Source: Actinomycetota bacterium (GTDB lineage: Bacteria; Actinomycetota; Acidimicrobiia; Acidimicrobiales; AC-14). From it: a stretch of DNA of 40,482 nt. Under the pieces are notes generated by a model. The model was not told where the DNA came from. It did not search any database and was given only the letters and a program-made list of their open reading frames with translations. Location of the stretch: the NCBI GenBank assembly GCA_005888325.1, contig VAWU01000035.1, positions 1 to 40,482 on the forward strand, written 5' to 3'. Of the stretch, positions 1 through 7,167 are shown in pieces (the stretch's first letter is position 1; the number at the start of each line of letters is the position of its first letter). The position numbers were made by a program, and so were the translations under genes.

Positions 1-62
1 CGAGCACAGCGTCAGTTTGCCTGAGTACCTAACTGCCGCTCGGCCCGCTCTCATTGGGCAGT

Positions 63-401
63 ATGTCGGTCGTGCGTAAGGCTGCCCTCACTCTGGTGGT
101 CGCCGCGATCCTGGGCGCGGGCGGTGGCGCCGTAGCGTTCCGGTTTCAAGACGCCAATCAGCCGCGCAAGGTGATGCTCTGCCTGACTGGGGCTGTCGTC
201 GTCGAGGTCGATGGGCGCGAGGTGCTGCTCGAAGACCAAGGCGAGCCGGGGCGTGATCGCTGCGACGTGGATCGCGTGCCTCGACGGGGAAGCGGCTGGC
301 GCTTCGTGCTCGGCTTCGACTGCCGCATCCGCGATGTCGCCGGTCGCGTTGTTGGCACTCGCACTCCCAACCGTCCAGATCACACGTGCGGGCAGGAGTA
401 G
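63..401 (+). CDS. Small membrane-anchored or secreted protein, unknown function
   Basis: I do not recognise a family. The protein has about 112 residues from the ATG at 63; a TTG nine bases upstream at 54 would add three. Residues 1-27 form a basic start followed by an Ala/Val/Leu/Gly-rich hydrophobic stretch, so it is probably exported or anchored by a signal peptide. The mature part has four cysteines (in LCL, RDRC, FDC and HTC contexts), which suggests disulfides outside the cell, and many charged residues. Codon third positions are GC-rich like the rest of the window, which supports real coding. It lies at the far end of what may be an integrated element whose recombinase is at 1020-2030. 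No partner gene is visible. Confidence 0.5.
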   Translation: MSVVRKAALTLVVAAILGAGGGAVAFRFQDANQPRKVMLCLTGAVVVEVDGREVLLEDQGEPGRDRCDVDRVPRRGSGWRFVLGFDCRIRDVAGRVVGTRTPNRPDHTCGQE

Positions 402-1019
402 GTCCGAGGGACTGCGGCCCCTCGCTTCCCACGCTAACGCTCCCGTACCGCCGCTCGGGACTGGACGCAACCAGCCCTAGGCGGGAGGGCAGGGGATGCC
501 TACTCGCGCCAACAGCGCGCAGAAGGTCGCTCGACCCATCTTCCAGCGGCCGTCCTCGACGCCCCGGGGAGGACAAGAGCTCGCTCCTTGCCTTCGTGGA
601 GTGCTGCCAGCTAAGACGAGTCCGTGCGGAAAGTCCCCGTTGTTCTGGCGTTGCTCCTCGTGATGGCCGGATGCGGTGGCGACGACAAGGCGGCCAGCAC
701 GACCGCTGCAACCGACGCGCCGACCACGAACGCCGCGTTCTAGCGACCCATCGGCACAGACTTCTCGGCGAGAACGCTCGGCTGAGATAGGGGAAGCGTC
801 TAACCCGCTCAACCCCTTGGGCAGTAGGGAGGATACGCCAGTCGGGCTTGGGGGCACCGGCCCGTCGCCTTGGCCGCGCGCACCAGAACGGGCACCTTCA
901 GTCGAATGCTGCAACGCTAGGACCGTGAGGCGCATCACGGGAGGCCTGATCGGGGCGACGCGGACGGCAACGCCCGCTCGGAATCGCACCGCACTCTGAC
1001 CGCGGCGCGGGCGCGCAAG
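402..1019. other. Gene-poor stretch with remnants, upstream of the recombinase
   Basis: No intact gene is convincing here. The stretch contains the lipoprotein stub at 624-743 and, from about 960 onward, an open frame that continues into the recombinase and reads as its missing N-terminal part (ADGNARSES then RTLTAARARK). A stop at 918-920 closes that frame. No inverted terminal repeats and no copy of the tRNA 3' end were found. This is consistent with a decayed mobile-element cargo region. Confidence 0.5.
624..743 (+). pseudogene. Lipoprotein signal peptide stub (39 codons)
   Basis: A GTG start opens a 39-residue frame that is almost entirely a lipoprotein leader. A basic MRK start is followed by the hydrophobic segment VPVVLALLLVMAG and a lipobox-like MAGC. 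A GGDD motif and a Thr/Ala/Ser/Pro-rich linker typical of actinobacterial lipoproteins follow, then TAG at 741-743. There is no folded domain after the linker, and I found no continuation in another frame. It is probably the 5' end of a lipoprotein gene cut short by a stop or by loss of the rest. A functional mini-lipoprotein cannot be excluded. Confidence 0.5.
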
Positions 1020-2030
1020 GTGACGATCGAGGCCGACAAGCTGCACGGGACGTTCGTTGATCCCAATCGGGGCAAGATCACGTTCGCGGCGTGGTGCGAG
1101 GAGTACCTCGACTCGTCCAACAAGCGCGCCACGACGCTCGCGCGTGATCGGTCGGTCACCGACCGGCACCTCCTGCCCGCCCTGGGCCGGCGGCCGCTGA
1201 ACGCAATCTCCAAGCGTGACGTGCAGCAAGTCGTCAACCGCATGAAGCGGAACCTCGCCCCCGCCACCGTGCGCACGAACTACGGCGTGCTCCGGGCCAT
1301 CCTCAGCGCCGCGGTGACCGCCGACCGCATCGGACGCAGCCCGTGTCAAGGGGTGAGCCTGCCGACGCAGGAGCGCCCCAAGATCCGCTTTCTGACGGCC
1401 GACGACCTCGTCCGCCTCGCGGATGCCACGCCGGTCGAGTGCCGCCCGATGATCTACCTCGCCGGGGTGCTCAGCCTCCGCTGGTCAGAGGTGGTGGGCC
1501 TGCGCGTCGGGCGGGTCAACTTCCTGCGCGAGACGCTCGAGGTGGCCGAGACGACCGCCGAAGTCAGGGGCGTGCTTATCGAGCGGGCGGACGTGAAGTC
1601 ACGCGCGAGCAAGCGGACGCTCGCGATTCCCCCCTTCCTGGTTGCGCTGCTGTCCGAGCACCTCGCGCGACGAGGGCTGACGGCCGAGACCCCCGACGCG
1701 CTCGTGTTCATCGCCCCCGAGGGCGGTCCGGTGCGCGCCGGGAACTTCCGACGACGGATGTGGGCCCCCACAGTGCACGCGGCTGGCCTGGACGGCCTCA
1801 CCTTCCACGGGCTGCGCCACACCGCGGTGGGGTTGATGATCGCGCTCGACACCCACTTCGAGGCGATCAAGCAGCGGATGGGCCACGGCTCGATCCGGGT
1901 CACGTCCGACGTCTACGGCTCGCTGCTCCCCGCGGTCGATGCGTCGGTGACGCAGGCGCTTGAGGCACTGTTCCGACCCGAGGCCGCGAGGTCACGCGTT
2001 CACGGCGCGTTCACGGAGGGCGATGACTGA
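1020..2030 (+). CDS. Tyrosine recombinase / phage-type integrase, N-terminus probably lost
   Basis: The gene encodes a site-specific DNA recombinase of the tyrosine family, which cuts and rejoins att sites through a phosphotyrosine intermediate. From the GTG at 1020, the core-binding (SAM-like) domain spans about residues 20-100 and the catalytic domain about 120-320. Visible catalytic residues are Arg154 (SLRWSE), a probable beta-hairpin Lys near 198, His263 and Arg266 in HGLRHT, the GHGS segment, and Tyr299 in SDVYGSL. Relatives have an arm-binding N-terminal domain. Here the same frame continues upstream to 921 as family-like sequence but has no start codon and is closed by TAG at 918. The intact protein was therefore probably longer and is damaged, or a shortened form starts at 1020. 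The gene runs toward the 3' end of tRNA-Ala, the usual place for such enzymes. Catalytic family certain; activity uncertain. Confidence 0.85.
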   Translation: MTIEADKLHGTFVDPNRGKITFAAWCEEYLDSSNKRATTLARDRSVTDRHLLPALGRRPLNAISKRDVQQVVNRMKRNLAPATVRTNYGVLRAILSAAVTADRIGRSPCQGVSLPTQERPKIRFLTADDLVRLADATPVECRPMIYLAGVLSLRWSEVVGLRVGRVNFLRETLEVAETTAEVRGVLIERADVKSRASKRTLAIPPFLVALLSEHLARRGLTAETPDALVFIAPEGGPVRAGNFRRRMWAPTVHAAGLDGLTFHGLRHTAVGLMIALDTHFEAIKQRMGHGSIRVTSDVYGSLLPAVDASVTQALEALFRPEAARSRVHGAFTEGDD

Positions 2031-2044
2031 ACGGGACGACGACG

Positions 2045-2064
2045 CGCAGGTGATCTGACCTGCG
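2045..2064 (+). terminator. Hairpin after the recombinase gene
   Basis: Inverted repeat with perfect 7-bp arms CGCAGGT and ACCTGCG around a 6-nt loop, 14 nt after the recombinase stop, followed by GTTTCG. It probably ends the recombinase transcript just before the tRNA 3' end. The T-run is weak. Confidence 0.5.
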
Positions 2065-2070
2065 GTTTCG

Positions 2071-2146
2071 TGGTGGAGGTGAGCGGACTCGAACCGCCGA
2101 CTTCTACGTTGCGAACGTAGCGCTCTACCAGCTGAGCTACACCCCC
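2071..2146 (-). tRNA. tRNA-Ala(CGC)
   Basis: The minus strand folds as a full 76-nt tRNA. The acceptor stem is GGGGGTG/CACCTCC with a G3-U70 wobble, the main identity element of tRNA-Ala. The D-arm is GCTC/GAGC, and the anticodon stem CTACG/CGTAG surrounds loop TTCGCAA with anticodon CGC (codon GCG, Ala). The T-arm is GGCGG/CCGCT with loop TTCGAGT, and the terminal CCA is encoded. It lies 39 nt downstream of the sepX-like gene on the same strand. Its 3' end abuts the recombinase gene, so this tRNA is the likely attachment site of the element to the left. The tRNA is intact. Confidence 0.95.
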
Positions 2147-2185
2147 GGGCGGGAGCTTCAGGTTAGCCCTCCGGCAGGCGGGGGC

Positions 2186-2710
2186 TCAGTTGGCGGAGCG
2201 GCGCAGCGCGAGGACCGGCTCGACCTGCTCGCGGGTGCCGGGGAGGAAGCGCAGCTTCATCTCGCGCTCGGCGGTCACACCTCGGAGCCGGATGAGCAGG
2301 GCAACGTAGACGACGAACAGCACGTCGACGACCGCGTGCAGCAGCAGCATGGTGCGGAGACCCGGGACGAAGCTCAGCATCAGCGTGGTGACCATGGCTC
2401 CGCCGAGAACGAGCATCACGTCGCGCCGGCGCTTCTGGAGTCGCGCCCTCGCGCTCGGGGGGCGCGCGACCGGGAGCGCGCTCGACGCCGACGGGGTGCG
2501 GGGGGGTGCGGTCTCGGGGCCGGTGCGCTCGAGGGTGGTGAGCTGGCGGTGGAAGGCGCCGATCGAGTCGCCCGGTCGCCCCTCGGCCCGGCTTCGCAAC
2601 CAGGGCGGGATCAGAACGACGGCCCACACAACGGCGAGGACAACCAACACCACGGTCAAAGCTCCTCGACCTACCTTTGCGACTCGGGGACCGTAACGCG
2701 GGCCAGCCAC
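2186..2710 (-). CDS. SepX/GlpR-like divisome membrane protein
   Basis: A 174-residue membrane protein from a GTG start. An N-terminal transmembrane segment lies at about residues 17-36 and is followed by PPWLRSRAE and a segment with SIGAFHRQLTTL. A Pro/Ala-rich cytoplasmic linker leads to a basic RARLQKRRR patch, and two closely spaced transmembrane helices lie at about 97-140. This order (TM, P-x-WLR motif, linker, basic patch, TM hairpin) matches actinobacterial SepX/GlpR proteins, which take part in septation. The neighbours support this: in mycobacteria Rv0996, of the same type, lies beside galU (Rv0993) and moeA (Rv0994). The role in division is inferred from architecture and synteny. 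The exact start is uncertain; a GTG ten codons downstream is also possible. Confidence 0.6.
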   Translation of the reverse strand: MAGPRYGPRVAKVGRGALTVVLVVLAVVWAVVLIPPWLRSRAEGRPGDSIGAFHRQLTTLERTGPETAPPRTPSASSALPVARPPSARARLQKRRRDVMLVLGGAMVTTLMLSFVPGLRTMLLLHAVVDVLFVVYVALLIRLRGVTAEREMKLRFLPGTREQVEPVLALRRSAN

Positions 2711-2799
2711 GTAGCGGTGGATGGGGTGGGGACCCGGCGGTTCCCTTTTACTACGGCGTTGGGGGAGGTCTCAACCCAAGCGCTAGGTAAATCTAGCAC

Positions 2800-2823
2800 G
2801 CGCTCGCGTTAGATTGCGAGCGC
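2800..2823 (-). terminator. Hairpin after moaC
   Basis: Perfect 8-bp arms GCGCTCGC and GCGAGCGC around an 8-nt loop, 9 nt beyond the moaC stop. It probably ends the galU-moeA-moaA-moaC transcript and separates it from the sepX-like gene. No strong U-tract. A second small palindrome, GCTAG/CTAGC at 2782-2797, follows on the minus strand. Confidence 0.5.
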
Positions 2824-2832
2824 AGATCTCGT

Positions 2833-3324
2833 TCAGACGCCGGGTTCGAGGGCCCGCCGATAGCTGCCCGACCGACCGCCGGACTTCTCCCAAAGCGTCA
2901 GTTCGCCGATCACCATCGACCGGTCGGTCGACTTGCACATGTCGTAGATGGTGAGCGCGGCGATGGAGCAGGCGGTCATCGCCTCCATCTCCACGCCTGT
3001 GCGGTCGACCGTCTCGACCGTCGCCTCGACCTCGACGTGGTCGTCGGCGAGTGTGAACCCGACGAACACCGAGCCCACCAGGAGCGGATGACAGAGCGGG
3101 ATGAGGTGCGGCGTCTGCTTGGCGGCCTGGATGCCGGCTACCCGCGCCACCTGGAGCACGTCGCCCTTGGTGATCTCGGTGCTCGCGACCTTGTTCACCG
3201 TCTCCGGCTTCATGAAGACCTTGCACCGAGCGAGCGCCCGCCGGTGGGTGGCCTCCTTGGGCGTGACGTCGACCATACGGGCACGCCCCAGGGGGTCGAG
3301 ATGGGTCAAACCGCGATCCGGCAT
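2833..3324 (-). CDS. moaC: Cyclic pyranopterin monophosphate synthase MoaC
   Basis: MoaC converts 3',8-cyclo-7,8-dihydro-GTP, made by MoaA, into cyclic pyranopterin monophosphate in molybdenum cofactor synthesis. The protein has 163 residues, the normal length. All family signatures are present: LTHLDPLGRARMVDV near the start, TPHLIPLCHPL with the conserved His and Cys, TGVEMEAMTA, DMCKSTDRSM with the catalytic Lys and Asp, and KSGGRSG near the C-terminus. The ATG at 3324 gives the expected N-terminus. It lies 77 nt downstream of moaA on the same strand, so the two consecutive pathway enzymes are together. moaD, moaE and mogA are not in the window. Confidence 0.96.
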   Translation of the reverse strand: MPDRGLTHLDPLGRARMVDVTPKEATHRRALARCKVFMKPETVNKVASTEITKGDVLQVARVAGIQAAKQTPHLIPLCHPLLVGSVFVGFTLADDHVEVEATVETVDRTGVEMEAMTACSIAALTIYDMCKSTDRSMVIGELTLWEKSGGRSGSYRRALEPGV

Positions 3325-3401
3325 TGAACAAGTCTAAAGCGACCAGCAGCGTCGCCGCGCTGGCCCCGGTCGTCGCCGACCAGGTCTTCGGCGCTCTCGG
3401 G

Positions 3402-4391
3402 TCAGCCGCCGATCTGGCTCATGCTGCGCGCCGGACGTATGAACGTCACCTGACCGATGCTGTGCCCGGCCCACTTGCCGGCGACGTCGCGGGCGATGGC
3501 GGACGCCACCTCTTCATCGCCGGCGCCGCTCCGCAATCGCGCCCGCAGGTCGGTCTCGGCCACGGCGAACAGGCAGTTGCGGAACTGACCCTCGGCCGTG
3601 AGCCGCACCCGGTCGCACGAGCCGCAGAAGGGCTGGGTGACGCTGGCGATCACGCCCACCTCGCCCCGGCCGTCCCGGTAGCGGAAGCGGGAGGCAGGTG
3701 CCGCGCCCCGGCGCACCGGCTCGACCGGGAAGACGGCGTCGATCCGCTCGACCACCTCGGCCGCGGGCACGACCACCTCGGGCCCCCAGGCTCCGTCGGC
3801 GTCGAGCGGCATGAACTCGATGAAGCGCACGCCCACGCCCCGCTCGCGACCGAACACGGCAAAGTCGACGATCTCGTCGTCGTTTACCCCGCGCATGAGC
3901 ACGCAGTTGACCTTGACCGGGTCGAGCCCCGCGTCGAGCGCCGCCTGGATGCCGTCGAGCACCTGAGCCAACGCGTCGCGCCGGGTGATCTCGGCGAAGC
4001 GCTCGCGACGCAACGAGTCGCACGAGATGTTCACCCGCCGCAACCCAGACCGAACGAGATCGTCGGCGAGCAGCCGGAGCGTCGCACCGTTCGTGGTCAT
4101 GGCGAGGTCGACGCCGAGCGCTGCGAGCATCTCGACCAGCACCGTCAGGTGGGCTCTCACCGTGGGCTCGCCTCCCGTGAGCCGGATGCCGTCGAACCCG
4201 AAGTGCTCGACGCAGATGCGGGCGACGCGCGTGATCTCCTCGAAGGTGAGCAGGTCGTCGCGTGGCAGCCAGTTCATCCCCTCGGCCGGCATGCAGTAGC
4301 GGCAACGGAGGTTGCAGCGATCGGTGACCGACACCCGCAGGTCGCGCACGGTGCGCCCGAAGGGATCGATCAGCGGCGCAGCCGGGGTCAT
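3402..4391 (-). CDS. moaA: GTP 3',8-cyclase MoaA
   Basis: A radical-SAM enzyme that performs the first step of molybdenum cofactor synthesis, cyclising GTP to 3',8-cyclo-7,8-dihydro-GTP. It has 329 residues. Cys26, Cys30 and Cys33 in the N-terminal CxxxCxYC motif bind the SAM-cleaving 4Fe-4S cluster. The RLTGGEPTVR segment and the barrel follow. A second cluster site is formed by FCGSC and a later Cys in RNCLFA. The protein ends in SQIGG, keeping the C-terminal Gly-Gly needed for catalysis in this family. It starts with ATG 9 nt after the moeA stop, so the two are cotranscribed. Confidence 0.96.
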   Translation of the reverse strand: MTPAAPLIDPFGRTVRDLRVSVTDRCNLRCRYCMPAEGMNWLPRDDLLTFEEITRVARICVEHFGFDGIRLTGGEPTVRAHLTVLVEMLAALGVDLAMTTNGATLRLLADDLVRSGLRRVNISCDSLRRERFAEITRRDALAQVLDGIQAALDAGLDPVKVNCVLMRGVNDDEIVDFAVFGRERGVGVRFIEFMPLDADGAWGPEVVVPAAEVVERIDAVFPVEPVRRGAAPASRFRYRDGRGEVGVIASVTQPFCGSCDRVRLTAEGQFRNCLFAVAETDLRARLRSGAGDEEVASAIARDVAGKWAGHSIGQVTFIRPARSMSQIGG

Positions 4392-4400
4392 GGCGCCAGG

Positions 4401-5597
4401 CTACGTCAGGAGGATCAGCTCGACGTCGCTGCCCTCCGCGACGCCGTCACCGTCGGGCACCACCGCCAGCGCGTTGGCCAGGGCCATGGCCCGCAGGAGG
4501 TTGGAGCCCTGGCCACCGGAGGAGCGGACGTGCCATCGGCGGTCGTCACCCGTCGACGCGAGCACACGCACGAAATGCACCTTGCCGTCGGGCCGGCGGC
4601 GCAGCGCCTCGTCCGCGACCGCCTCGACCGTGGGCCGGAACGGGTCGGTGTGCCCCATCATCCGGCGGAGCGCGGGTCGAGCGAAGAGCTCGAAGGAGAC
4701 CATCGACGACACCGGGTTGCCGGGCAGGCCGAACACCGGCTTGCCCGAGACGATCCCGAAGGCCAGGGGCTTGGCCGGCTTGATCGCCACCTGCCACCAC
4801 TGCATGGCGCCCAGCCGGTCGAGCACCACCTTGATGTAGTCGAAGTCGCCCATGCTCACGCCGCCGGTCGTGACCAGCGCGTCGCACTCGGCGAGGCCCT
4901 TCTCGAGCACCGCCGTGATGGCGGCTTCGTCGTCGGCGACGACGCCGAGGTCGACGGCGTCGCAGCCCGCCTCGTGCACCATCGCGACAAGCGTCGGCCG
5001 GTTGGAGTCGCGGATCTGACCCGGCCGCAGGGCACTGCCGTCGTCGACCAGCTCGTCGCCGGTCGACAGCACACCGACACGGGCCCGGCGGAACACCGGA
5101 ACGCGCCGGTAGCCCAGGCTGGCCAACACGCCGAGGTGGCCGGGCCCGAGCACGGTGAAGGGCTCGAACGCGACCTGGCCCGCGGCGAGGTCCTCGCCCG
5201 CCGAACGAACGTGGTCACCGGGGCGCGCGGTGCGTGCGATCGCGACGAACCCGTCGTCGTCGACCCGGGTGTCCTCCACCATCACGATGGCGTCGGCCCC
5301 CTCGGGGATCGGTGCGCCCGTCATGATGCGCACCGCCTCGCCCACGCCGACCGCGCGATCCGGCGCCCGCCCGGCGGGCAGCGTGGCGACGACCTTCAGG
5401 CGCGCTCCTGCCTTCGCGTCGGCAGCCCGCACCGCGAAGCCGTCCATCGCGGTGTTGGCGAACGGCGGGACGTCCTCATCGGCGCGCAGCTCGACGGACG
5501 TGACGCAACCGAGCGCGTCTGCCAGCGCGACCGCGGAGGGATGGAACGGAGCGCACTCGGCGAGGACGCGTCGCTGCGCGTCGTCGAGCGCGATCAC
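4401..5597 (-). CDS. moeA: Molybdopterin molybdenumtransferase MoeA
   Basis: MoeA inserts molybdate into adenylylated molybdopterin, the last step of basic molybdenum cofactor synthesis. The protein has 398 residues, typical for the family, from a GTG start (M-I-A-L-D-D-A-Q-R-R). Motifs in order are TAMDGFAV in domain 1, MTGAPIPEGADAIVMVED in domain 2, TGDELVDDG and QIRDSN, TTGGVSMGDFDYIK in the MoCF_biosynth domain 3, and GLPGNPVSSMVSFELF. The last about 70 residues form the C-terminal beta domain (MoeA_C). It lies 43 nt after galU. moeA next to galU is a conserved actinobacterial pair. Confidence 0.95.
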   Translation of the reverse strand: MIALDDAQRRVLAECAPFHPSAVALADALGCVTSVELRADEDVPPFANTAMDGFAVRAADAKAGARLKVVATLPAGRAPDRAVGVGEAVRIMTGAPIPEGADAIVMVEDTRVDDDGFVAIARTARPGDHVRSAGEDLAAGQVAFEPFTVLGPGHLGVLASLGYRRVPVFRRARVGVLSTGDELVDDGSALRPGQIRDSNRPTLVAMVHEAGCDAVDLGVVADDEAAITAVLEKGLAECDALVTTGGVSMGDFDYIKVVLDRLGAMQWWQVAIKPAKPLAFGIVSGKPVFGLPGNPVSSMVSFELFARPALRRMMGHTDPFRPTVEAVADEALRRRPDGKVHFVRVLASTGDDRRWHVRSSGGQGSNLLRAMALANALAVVPDGDGVAEGSDVELILLT

Positions 5598-5640
5598 TAG
5601 GGACCCTGAAGGACACGGCCCACCGGCGGCCCCGGGAGCC

Positions 5641-6525
5641 TCAAATCAGCTTCTTGCGTTGCACGAAGTCGGCCAGGAAGGCGCGGAACTCCGGCCCGAG
5701 GTCTTCGCGGTCGACGGAGAGCTCGACCATCGCCCGCAGGTAGTCGATCTTCTTGCCGATGTCGTAGCGCCCGTGCTCGAAGGGGAACCCGTAGATGGTC
5801 TGCTCCTGGAGGAGCACCGCCATCGCGTCGGTGAGCTGGATCTCGCCGCCGGCGCCCGGCTGCACGTGCTCGAGCGCGTCGAAGATCTCGGGCGTGAAGA
5901 CGTAGCGTCCCATGATGGCGAGGTTCGACGGCGCGTCTTCGGGCGCGGGCTTCTCCACCACGCCGAGGATGCGGACGAGCGCGTCGTCGACCACCTCGGG
6001 GCGGACGCACCCGTAGGCCGAGATCTCGGCGCGCGGGAACTCCTTGAGCGCCACCACCGACCGTCCATAGCGCTCGTACACACCCAGCATCTCGGAGAGC
6101 ACGCGCGATTCGTCGATCATGATGTCGTCGCCGAGCATCACGACGAACGGCTCGTCGCCGACGTGCTGGCGCGCGACGGAGACCGCGTGGCCCAGCCCGA
6201 GCGGCTCACCTTGGCGCACGTAGTGGAGGTCGGCCATCTCGGCGATGGCGCGCATTTCCTTCAGCTGGTCGTGCTTGCCGCGGGCGTCGAGGTAGAACTC
6301 GAGCTCGAAGGAGCGGTCGAAGTGGTCCTCGAGCGACCGCTTGTCGCGTCCGGTGATGACGAGGATGTCGCGGATGCCGGCGCGCACGGCTTCCTCCACG
6401 ACGTACTGGATGGCCGGCTTGTCGACGACGGGCAGCATCTCCTTGGGCTGCGCCTTGGTCGCGGGCAGGAACCGGGTGCCGAGCCCGGCTGCCGGTATCA
6501 CCGCCTTGCGCACGACTTGCCTCAT
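5641..6525 (-). CDS. galU: UTP-glucose-1-phosphate uridylyltransferase GalU
   Basis: GalU makes UDP-glucose from UTP and glucose-1-phosphate for cell-envelope sugars and trehalose. The protein has 294 residues, the normal length. The nucleotide-binding N-terminus reads AVIPAAGLGTRFLPATKAQPKEMLPVVDKP. VMLGDDIM holds the metal-binding Asp, and EKPAPEDAPSNLAIMGRY and GGEIQLTDAM are also present. The ATG at 6525-6523 is preceded by GGCAGGAGG, a strong ribosome binding site, although the frame is open far upstream. It begins the minus-strand block with moeA, moaA and moaC. The UDP-glucose may feed the polysaccharide genes at 30-37 kb, but no direct link is visible. Confidence 0.95.
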   Translation of the reverse strand: MRQVVRKAVIPAAGLGTRFLPATKAQPKEMLPVVDKPAIQYVVEEAVRAGIRDILVITGRDKRSLEDHFDRSFELEFYLDARGKHDQLKEMRAIAEMADLHYVRQGEPLGLGHAVSVARQHVGDEPFVVMLGDDIMIDESRVLSEMLGVYERYGRSVVALKEFPRAEISAYGCVRPEVVDDALVRILGVVEKPAPEDAPSNLAIMGRYVFTPEIFDALEHVQPGAGGEIQLTDAMAVLLQEQTIYGFPFEHGRYDIGKKIDYLRAMVELSVDREDLGPEFRAFLADFVQRKKLI

Positions 6526-6776
6526 AGGTCGCCTCCTGCCGTGGTGACCACCACCGGTCGCCCCGGTTCGGCAGTCTCTCTCCGATGTCGGCCGTCGCCT
6601 GCCGTCCGGCGCGCCGCCCCGTCGGCCGCGGCGGTGTGCATCCTGTCGACCGGGACGGTGACGCCCTTGAGATCGACGGGTGTGAGCCTCGGAGAGGTGC
6701 CCGGTAGGTCGATCAGCGGTGCGAGCACGACCACGGCCCCATGGTACGGAACGCCCCGCTCCCGGTACACTGGCAC
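6522..6776 (-). CDS. Possible small leader gene overlapping galU
   Basis: An 84-codon frame starting with GTG and ending with TGA that overlaps the galU start as ATGA, the overlap style of true coupled genes in this window. I do not recognise it. The first half (GAVVVLAPLIDLPG, SPRLTPVDLKGVTVPVDRM) looks protein-like; the second half is Arg/Ala/Gly-rich and may be shadow. The start lies inside the CIRCE operator of the opposite strand, which argues against the full length. A later GTG is possible. It could equally be non-coding leader of galU. Confidence 0.25.
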   Translation of the reverse strand: MPVYRERGVPYHGAVVVLAPLIDLPGTSPRLTPVDLKGVTVPVDRMHTAAADGAARRTAGDGRHRRETAEPGRPVVVTTAGGDL

Positions 6777-6795
6777 TCACCCTGTTCGAGTGCCA
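6771..6795 (+). promoter_or_regulatory. CIRCE operator (HrcA binding site) with overlapping -10 box
   Basis: Perfect 8-bp inverted repeat TGGCACTC, exactly nine bases, then GAGTGCCA. The CIRCE consensus is TTAGCACTC-N9-GAGTGCTAA, and the invariant GCACTC-N9-GAGTGC core and spacing match fully. A TACACT -10-like hexamer at 6766-6771 runs into the left arm, so a transcript would start inside the operator, the usual CIRCE arrangement. It lies 27 nt before the ATG of the Ruc/FmdB-like gene, which also has an AGGAAAG ribosome site at 6811. HrcA should repress this gene and release it on heat or protein-folding stress. hrcA itself is not in the window. Confidence 0.8.
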
Positions 6796-6822
6796 ACAGT
6801 GGAAGCCAACAGGAAAGACGGC

Positions 6823-7167
6823 ATGCCCACCTACGAATATGCCTGCAAGTCGTGCGGCGAGCATCTCGAGGTCGTCCAGTCGTTCCGCGACGAGCCGCTC
6901 GAGGAGTGCCCCGCATGCGGCGGCCAGCTGCGCAAGGTCTTCAGCCCCGTGGGGATCAGCTTCAAGGGAAGTGGCTTCTACCGCAACGACAGCCGTTCGT
7001 CGACGAAGGCTGCGAAGGGCGACGGACACGACAAGTCGGAGGCGAAATCCGCCTCGTCCGAGTCGTCCGACTCCAAGGGCACCGACTCGAAGAGCGGGGA
7101 CTCCAAGAGCGGGGACAAGCAGGGGACGAGCAAGAAAGAAGCGAAGTCCGAGGCGAAGTCGGCCTGA
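6823..7167 (+). CDS. FmdB/Ruc-type zinc-ribbon protein with disordered tail
   Basis: A 114-residue protein. Residues 1-45 are an FmdB-type regulatory zinc ribbon (MPTYEYAC at the start) with Cys8, Cys11, Cys29 and Cys32 as the metal site, followed by the family-typical segment FSPVGISFKGSGFYRNDSR. Residues 55-114 are a low-complexity Ser/Lys/Asp/Glu tail containing repeats of SKSGD. This two-part form matches mycobacterial Rv0991c (Ruc), described as a redox-regulated chaperone that cooperates with Hsp70 and lies close to galU/moeA. The CIRCE operator upstream supports a protein-quality-control role. The stop overlaps the start of the next gene (TGATG), so both are translated together. Older FmdB names link the family to formamidase regulation, but the stress role fits this context better. 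Confidence 0.85.
   Translation: MPTYEYACKSCGEHLEVVQSFRDEPLEECPACGGQLRKVFSPVGISFKGSGFYRNDSRSSTKAAKGDGHDKSEAKSASSESSDSKGTDSKSGDSKSGDKQGTSKKEAKSEAKSA

Noticed and set aside
1-2030. Complete prophage or plasmid
   Set aside because: Only a recombinase, a small exported protein and a lipoprotein stub are seen; no structural, replication or transfer genes and no second att site.
3324-5600. 758-codon plus-strand open frame
   Set aside because: Antisense to moaA and moeA, His/Arg/Glu-rich with no domain; a typical high-GC shadow of genes with complete motifs.
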